A stretch of 17,126 nucleotides of DNA from Blastocatellia bacterium UBA7656 (GTDB lineage: Bacteria > Acidobacteriota > Blastocatellia > UBA7656). The notes beneath the pieces were generated by a model. It had not been told where the DNA came from and did not search any database. It saw nothing but the letters and a program-made list of their open reading frames with translations. Where the stretch lies: the NCBI GenBank assembly GCA_002483445.1, contig DLHY01000009.1:1-17126 (forward strand). Direction: 5' to 3'. This document shows positions 13,792 through 17,126 of the stretch, in pieces. The position numbers and the translations under genes are program-made. Within the stretch, counting starts at the first letter, position 1; each line of letters starts with the position of its first letter.

Positions 13792-14817
13792 TCATGAAAC
13801 GAGGCTTTCCGTTTCGGCAATGACGCGATGGATGGCGCGGACTTCGGCGACCATCTGTTTGAACATATCGGGCAGCAAAGCCTGCGGCCCATCCGAAAGC
13901 GCGTGTTCAGGATGATTATGCACCTCGACCATGATGCCGTCCGCGCCGACGGCTATCGAACCGCGCGCCATCGGAATCACTTTATGTCGCTTGCCTGTTC
14001 CGTGCGAAGGATCGACTATGATCGGAAGATGCGAGCGATTCTTCACCGCAGGCACTATCGATAGATCGAGCGTGTTGCGCGTGTGATCAGCAAACGTCCG
14101 CACGCCTCGCTCGCACAGTATGACGTTGTAATTGCCTTCGGCCATGATGTACTCGGCGGCGAGGAGAAATTCTTCGAGCGTAGCCGACATACCGCGCTTG
14201 AGCATCACGGGCTTTCGCGATTGACCGACGCGGCGAAGCAGTGAAAAGTTCTGCATGTTGCGCGCGCCTATCTGCATCACGTCAGCATATTGTTCGACAA
14301 GATCAGCGGTTTCAGTGTCCAGCACTTCGGTCACTATCTTCACTCCGAATCGGTCGCGCGCTTCGGCTAAAATTTTCAATCCTTCTTCGCCCAATCCCTG
14401 AAACGAGTAAGGCGAGGTTCTCGGTTTGAACGCGCCGCCGCGAAAAAGTTTCACGCCCGCGTCGGCGATCACCTCGGCGATTTCCATCGTCTGCTCGTAT
14501 GATTCGACCGCGCAGGGGCCTGCGATGATGACAGGCTCCGCCCCGCCTATTTCCGCCTCGCCGATGCGAATTATGGTGTTGTCGTGTTTGAGGTCGCGGC
14601 CTACAAGTTTGTAGGGCTTCGAGACTCTGATGGCTTCACCGACTCCGGGAAGGATTTCGAAATGGGTGGGATCAATCGCGCCCTGATTGCCGGTTATTCC
14701 TATCGCGGTACGGGTCGCCCCAGGCATCGGGTGCGGTTTGAATCCGAGTTGTCGGATTACTTCGCAGACATCTTCCACCTGCTGAGGTGTGGCTTCGGCT
14801 TTCATTACGATAAGCAT
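13792..14817 (-). CDS. aroF: 3-deoxy-7-phosphoheptulonate (DAHP) synthase, AroF type
   Basis: The 341-residue protein condenses phosphoenolpyruvate and erythrose-4-phosphate, the first step of the shikimate pathway. Residues 1-70 form the ferredoxin-like regulatory domain of the Thermotoga/Bacillus-type enzymes (LIVMKAEATPQQVEDV, ILPGVGEAIRVSKPYKL). The barrel contains GPCAVES (100-106; Cys102 is a metal ligand), KPRTSPYSFQG (131-141), LKRG (206-209), IVDPSHGTG (267-275; His272) and VEVHNHPE (297-304). The N-terminal domain suggests feedback inhibition by Tyr or Phe, by analogy with the Thermotoga enzyme. AAGGAG lies seven bases before ATG 14817. It is 61 bases downstream of argS and 28 upstream of the membrane protein, all on the same strand, so co-transcription is likely. 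Confidence 0.95.
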   Translation of the reverse strand: MLIVMKAEATPQQVEDVCEVIRQLGFKPHPMPGATRTAIGITGNQGAIDPTHFEILPGVGEAIRVSKPYKLVGRDLKHDNTIIRIGEAEIGGAEPVIIAGPCAVESYEQTMEIAEVIADAGVKLFRGGAFKPRTSPYSFQGLGEEGLKILAEARDRFGVKIVTEVLDTETADLVEQYADVMQIGARNMQNFSLLRRVGQSRKPVMLKRGMSATLEEFLLAAEYIMAEGNYNVILCERGVRTFADHTRNTLDLSIVPAVKNRSHLPIIVDPSHGTGKRHKVIPMARGSIAVGADGIMVEVHNHPEHALSDGPQALLPDMFKQMVAEVRAIHRVIAETESLVS

Positions 14818-14878
14818 GGCTTCTCTCCTTATGTCTTCTCACTTGATTGTATAGCTCACCGTCTGAAGTTATGCAAAT

Positions 14879-16861
14879 TCACATGCGCTCTGGCGCATCT
14901 ATCCCTAAGAGTTCGAGCGCGACTTTCAACTGCCGACGCGCGATGAATGCAAGCGCGATGAGCAACGCGCGCCGCGCCGGATTCGATTCGGATTTGATTC
15001 TGTGTTTTTCATAGAACACGTTGAAACTCTGCGCGAGTTGAAACGCCCACTTCGCAATGAGTGAAGGCTCAAGCTGCAAGACCGCTGATCGCACAGTATC
15101 AGGCAATCGAGTCGCAAGATAAGCGAGAGACCATAGCTCATCGCCATCCTTGCCGCCGAGCAAAGCGGCGATTTCTTCACGCGAGAAATTTTTCAACTGA
15201 TCGGGCGACGAATCTATCCCCGCTTCACTGAGCTTGCGAAATATCGAGGTCGCGCGCACCACTGCGTTTTGAATGTAGACGCCCGTCTCGCCCGTCCACG
15301 CGAGAGCTTCTTTGAAATCGAACGAGATTATCGAATTGCGCGAATACTTGAGCAGGTAATAACGCAGAGCGCCGATAGCGATCTTGTGCGCGATGGCCCG
15401 CTGTTCCGATTCGCTGATATCTGCGTGTCGGCTTGCTACCTCTGCGAGCGCGCCACGCTCAAGCTCATCGATCAAATCGTCGGCTTTCACGCCAAGCCCT
15501 TTGCGCCCAGACATGCTCACCACTCCGCGCCGTCGGTCTTCTTCGGAAATCCGCTGTCCGAGTTGTTCGGCGGCGGCGGGCGACAGCACGACTTTTTCAT
15601 AACCGAGATGCGCGCTGCGCTCCACTCTTTCATCGTGATCGACGGCCATCACTCCCAACTTGACGTAATGCTGCGGGTAAGACTGGCCTATGTCGATGAC
15701 GTTGAAATAAGCCGCCGCTTTTCCGAACGGCGGATGAGAGGAATCATTTTCCGATTCTTCAGAAGTAGTGATCCAGGCCCGGTGACCTTCGATATAGGTG
15801 TGAAACGGCTTGTAATAAAAATCTATATTCAACTGGCCGAGCTTCCACAAATGAAAAGCGATATCCTTGCCCGTGTAGGTGACAGTTCCGTTCGAGCGCA
15901 CGATGACTTTATCGGCTTCATGCTCGCTCTCTTCTTCCTTCGTTTCCGCTTCCGGCGAGCGCATCACCCAGCATCCTGCGAGCTTGCCTTCCCGCTCGAA
16001 TTCTATTCCGCCGCGCTCTTTGAGCAATTCAAAAGCTCGCTCCCAGATGTGAAGATGAAGCACGTCGGATTCGCGCGGCAGGACATCATAGACTATGCCT
16101 GCGCGAGCCATCGTTTCGAGATGACAGCGGAGTATTCGCGTAGAGATGTAATCGGCCATCTCGTAAATTTCGCCTTCGCCTTTTTCGAGTTCGTGCAAAG
16201 TTTCGGCGCGAAGACTGCGCCGCGATTTGTCTTCTTCGTAGAAGCCTCCCACGCGGGCGTATAGCTCCCAGCAGTAATAATCGAACTTGTCCAGGATGGC
16301 TTTGATTTCGTCCATCGATTTCTGTTCGATGTGGCGGAATCCGACGACGACATCGGCGACCTGCACGCCCGTGTTATCGATGTAGTTCTGGATTTCCACG
16401 TCCTCGCCTGTTGCGCGAAGAATGCGAGCGATGGTGTCGCCAAGCACGGCGTTTCGCAGATGCCCTATGTGCGCCGCTTTGTTTGGATTGACTGACGTAT
16501 GCTCGACTATGATCTTTCCGCCAAGCAGAGGCGCGAACTGACCGGGCGCAGAGGCAACATTGATGAGATAGCCCGCGCGATCAAGATAGACATTGATGTA
16601 GCCTGCGCCCGCCGTCTCGACGCGAGAGATGCCCTCGATATCGCGCAATCGTTCGGCGACACGCGAAGCGATCTCGCGAGGATTCTGTTTCTGTCCGGTC
16701 TTTTCCTTGAGCCGCTTTGCAAGATCGAAAGCGAATGGAAAAGCGAGGTCGCCCATCTCGGTTCGCGGCGGAACCTCGACAGGGATTTCCGAAATAGTTA
16801 TCTCGAACAACTCCGCGACCGCCTCCTTGAGCCGCTCGCGCAGGGCTTCCTGAATCGACAT
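14879..16861 (-). CDS. argS: Arginyl-tRNA synthetase
   Basis: The 660-residue class Ia enzyme charges tRNA-Arg. An N-terminal Add-1 domain covers about 1-100. The signature NPNKAAHIGHLRN (125-137) holds a perfect HIGH motif, with Lys128 three residues before it. The KMSKS region is degenerate, SMSGRKG (449-455), as in many ArgRS. The C-terminal DALR anticodon-binding domain ends in the typical LLGIDAPERM. Bacterial ArgRS are usually about 550-580 residues; this one appears to have extra sequence around 350-395 (YKPFHTYIEGHRAW... to YPQHYVK) and near 305-318. ATG 16861 was chosen: GGAG lies eight bases upstream and SIQEALRER is a normal ArgRS N-terminus; the longer frame to 16900 covers the leader hairpin. 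Confidence 0.95.
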   Translation of the reverse strand: MSIQEALRERLKEAVAELFEITISEIPVEVPPRTEMGDLAFPFAFDLAKRLKEKTGQKQNPREIASRVAERLRDIEGISRVETAGAGYINVYLDRAGYLINVASAPGQFAPLLGGKIIVEHTSVNPNKAAHIGHLRNAVLGDTIARILRATGEDVEIQNYIDNTGVQVADVVVGFRHIEQKSMDEIKAILDKFDYYCWELYARVGGFYEEDKSRRSLRAETLHELEKGEGEIYEMADYISTRILRCHLETMARAGIVYDVLPRESDVLHLHIWERAFELLKERGGIEFEREGKLAGCWVMRSPEAETKEEESEHEADKVIVRSNGTVTYTGKDIAFHLWKLGQLNIDFYYKPFHTYIEGHRAWITTSEESENDSSHPPFGKAAAYFNVIDIGQSYPQHYVKLGVMAVDHDERVERSAHLGYEKVVLSPAAAEQLGQRISEEDRRRGVVSMSGRKGLGVKADDLIDELERGALAEVASRHADISESEQRAIAHKIAIGALRYYLLKYSRNSIISFDFKEALAWTGETGVYIQNAVVRATSIFRKLSEAGIDSSPDQLKNFSREEIAALLGGKDGDELWSLAYLATRLPDTVRSAVLQLEPSLIAKWAFQLAQSFNVFYEKHRIKSESNPARRALLIALAFIARRQLKVALELLGIDAPERM

Positions 16862-16881
16862 ACTTTGGCTCCGTTGTGAAC

Positions 16882-16943
16882 TCTGTCTGCAAAAGCGCAT
16901 CTGACAGAATCGAAGATATTATCAGCCAGTGATTGCTTTTGAA
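16882..16943 (-). promoter_or_regulatory. argS promoter candidate and 5' leader hairpin
   Basis: On the minus strand, TTCAAA (16943-16938), a 16-base spacer and TAATAT (16921-16916) make a moderate sigma-70 promoter. Just downstream, TCTGTC and GACAGA (16903-16908 with 16882-16887) form a six-pair stem with a further three-pair GCA/TGC extension and a small bulge. The hairpin would begin at the predicted mRNA 5' end. The ribosome site GGAG follows. No T-box features are visible. Confidence 0.3.
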
Positions 16944-17089
16944 AGCCGACGGCCTTCTTGATTTTGCGTGCTATGAATTATAAATTGAGCAGGTTATTTT
17001 GACTCGACTTTATCCATTTTGATCTTTGAAAAAATAAGAGCAGGCTGTGTAAGCTGAGAAAGATAAATCTTTCCCAAGAGGTCTTTCGT

Positions 17090-17126
17090 ATGCTGACACT
17101 GCCTGCCGATCTGTTGAACTTGATGA
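17090..17126 (+). CDS. Start of a gene cut by the window edge, possibly a transposase
   Basis: ATG 17090 opens a frame reading MLTLPADLLNLM to the edge. AAGAGG (17076-17081) lies eight bases upstream, so translation is plausible. An opening of the ML(T/P)LPxxLLxLM type recurs, as I remember it, at the N-terminus of a group of DDE transposases. Twelve residues cannot prove this. A small dyad, GAAAGA-TAAA-TCTTTC (17058-17073), precedes the ribosome site. Confidence 0.35.
   Translation, partial: MLTLPADLLNLM

Noticed and set aside
13764..13892. N-terminal extension of the membrane protein
   Set aside because: It would overlap the DAHP synthase by 100 bases and adds a cysteine-rich sequence that is the shadow of that gene; ATG 13763 fits the operon spacing.
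15269..16264. 331-codon plus-strand frame inside argS
   Set aside because: Antisense to a certain argS gene; the composition is typical of a shadow frame.

Overview
The window reads as bacterial chromosome from a GC-moderate, Gram-negative-like organism. Most likely this is an Acidobacteriota (Blastocatellia-type) genome. That call is inference from gene style only: secreted tandem amidohydrolases with glycine/glutamine-rich linkers, an ECF sigma / zinc-finger anti-sigma / DUF4097 cassette, a DICT-GAF-GGDEF protein and a long ArgRS. No rRNA, tRNA or CRISPR array is visible. The first ~500 bases are clearly more AT-rich than the rest and look like accessory DNA.

Layout, left to right. Positions 1-406 hold the 3' part of a gene that appears frameshifted. 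A HigB/HigA-type toxin-antitoxin pair follows (535-1202, toxin first), with a promoter candidate that would give a leaderless toxin mRNA. A propionyl-CoA-type carboxylase beta subunit (1389-2969) comes next. A 260-base gap then holds several perfect stem-loops (3000-3157) and leads into a tight three-gene operon of exported amidohydrolase-fold proteins (3233-7659), closed by a strong intrinsic terminator (7686-7716). Only the middle protein keeps the metal ligands; the two outer ones have lost most or all of them. This is the most unusual feature of the window.

After a small unrecognised ORF (7802-8239) and an inverted CCACGAAG-type intergenic repeat, the minus strand carries an ECF sigma factor, its membrane anti-sigma factor and a secreted DUF4097 protein (transcribed 10345 to 8323). 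Divergent from them is a DICT-GAF-GGDEF diguanylate cyclase (10552-12132) with a near-consensus sigma-70 promoter and a hairpin at the predicted mRNA 5' end. Its 3' end faces, 11 bases away, a minus-strand block running argS, then DAHP synthase (aroF type), then a multi-spanning membrane glycosyltransferase-like protein (16861 to 12144). The last 37 bases begin another plus-strand gene, possibly a transposase.

The window mixes housekeeping metabolism (propionyl-CoA carboxylation, shikimate entry, tRNA charging) with envelope/stress regulation (ECF cassette, c-di-GMP synthesis) and a periplasmic hydrolase operon of unknown substrate. Accessory features lie mainly at the two edges.
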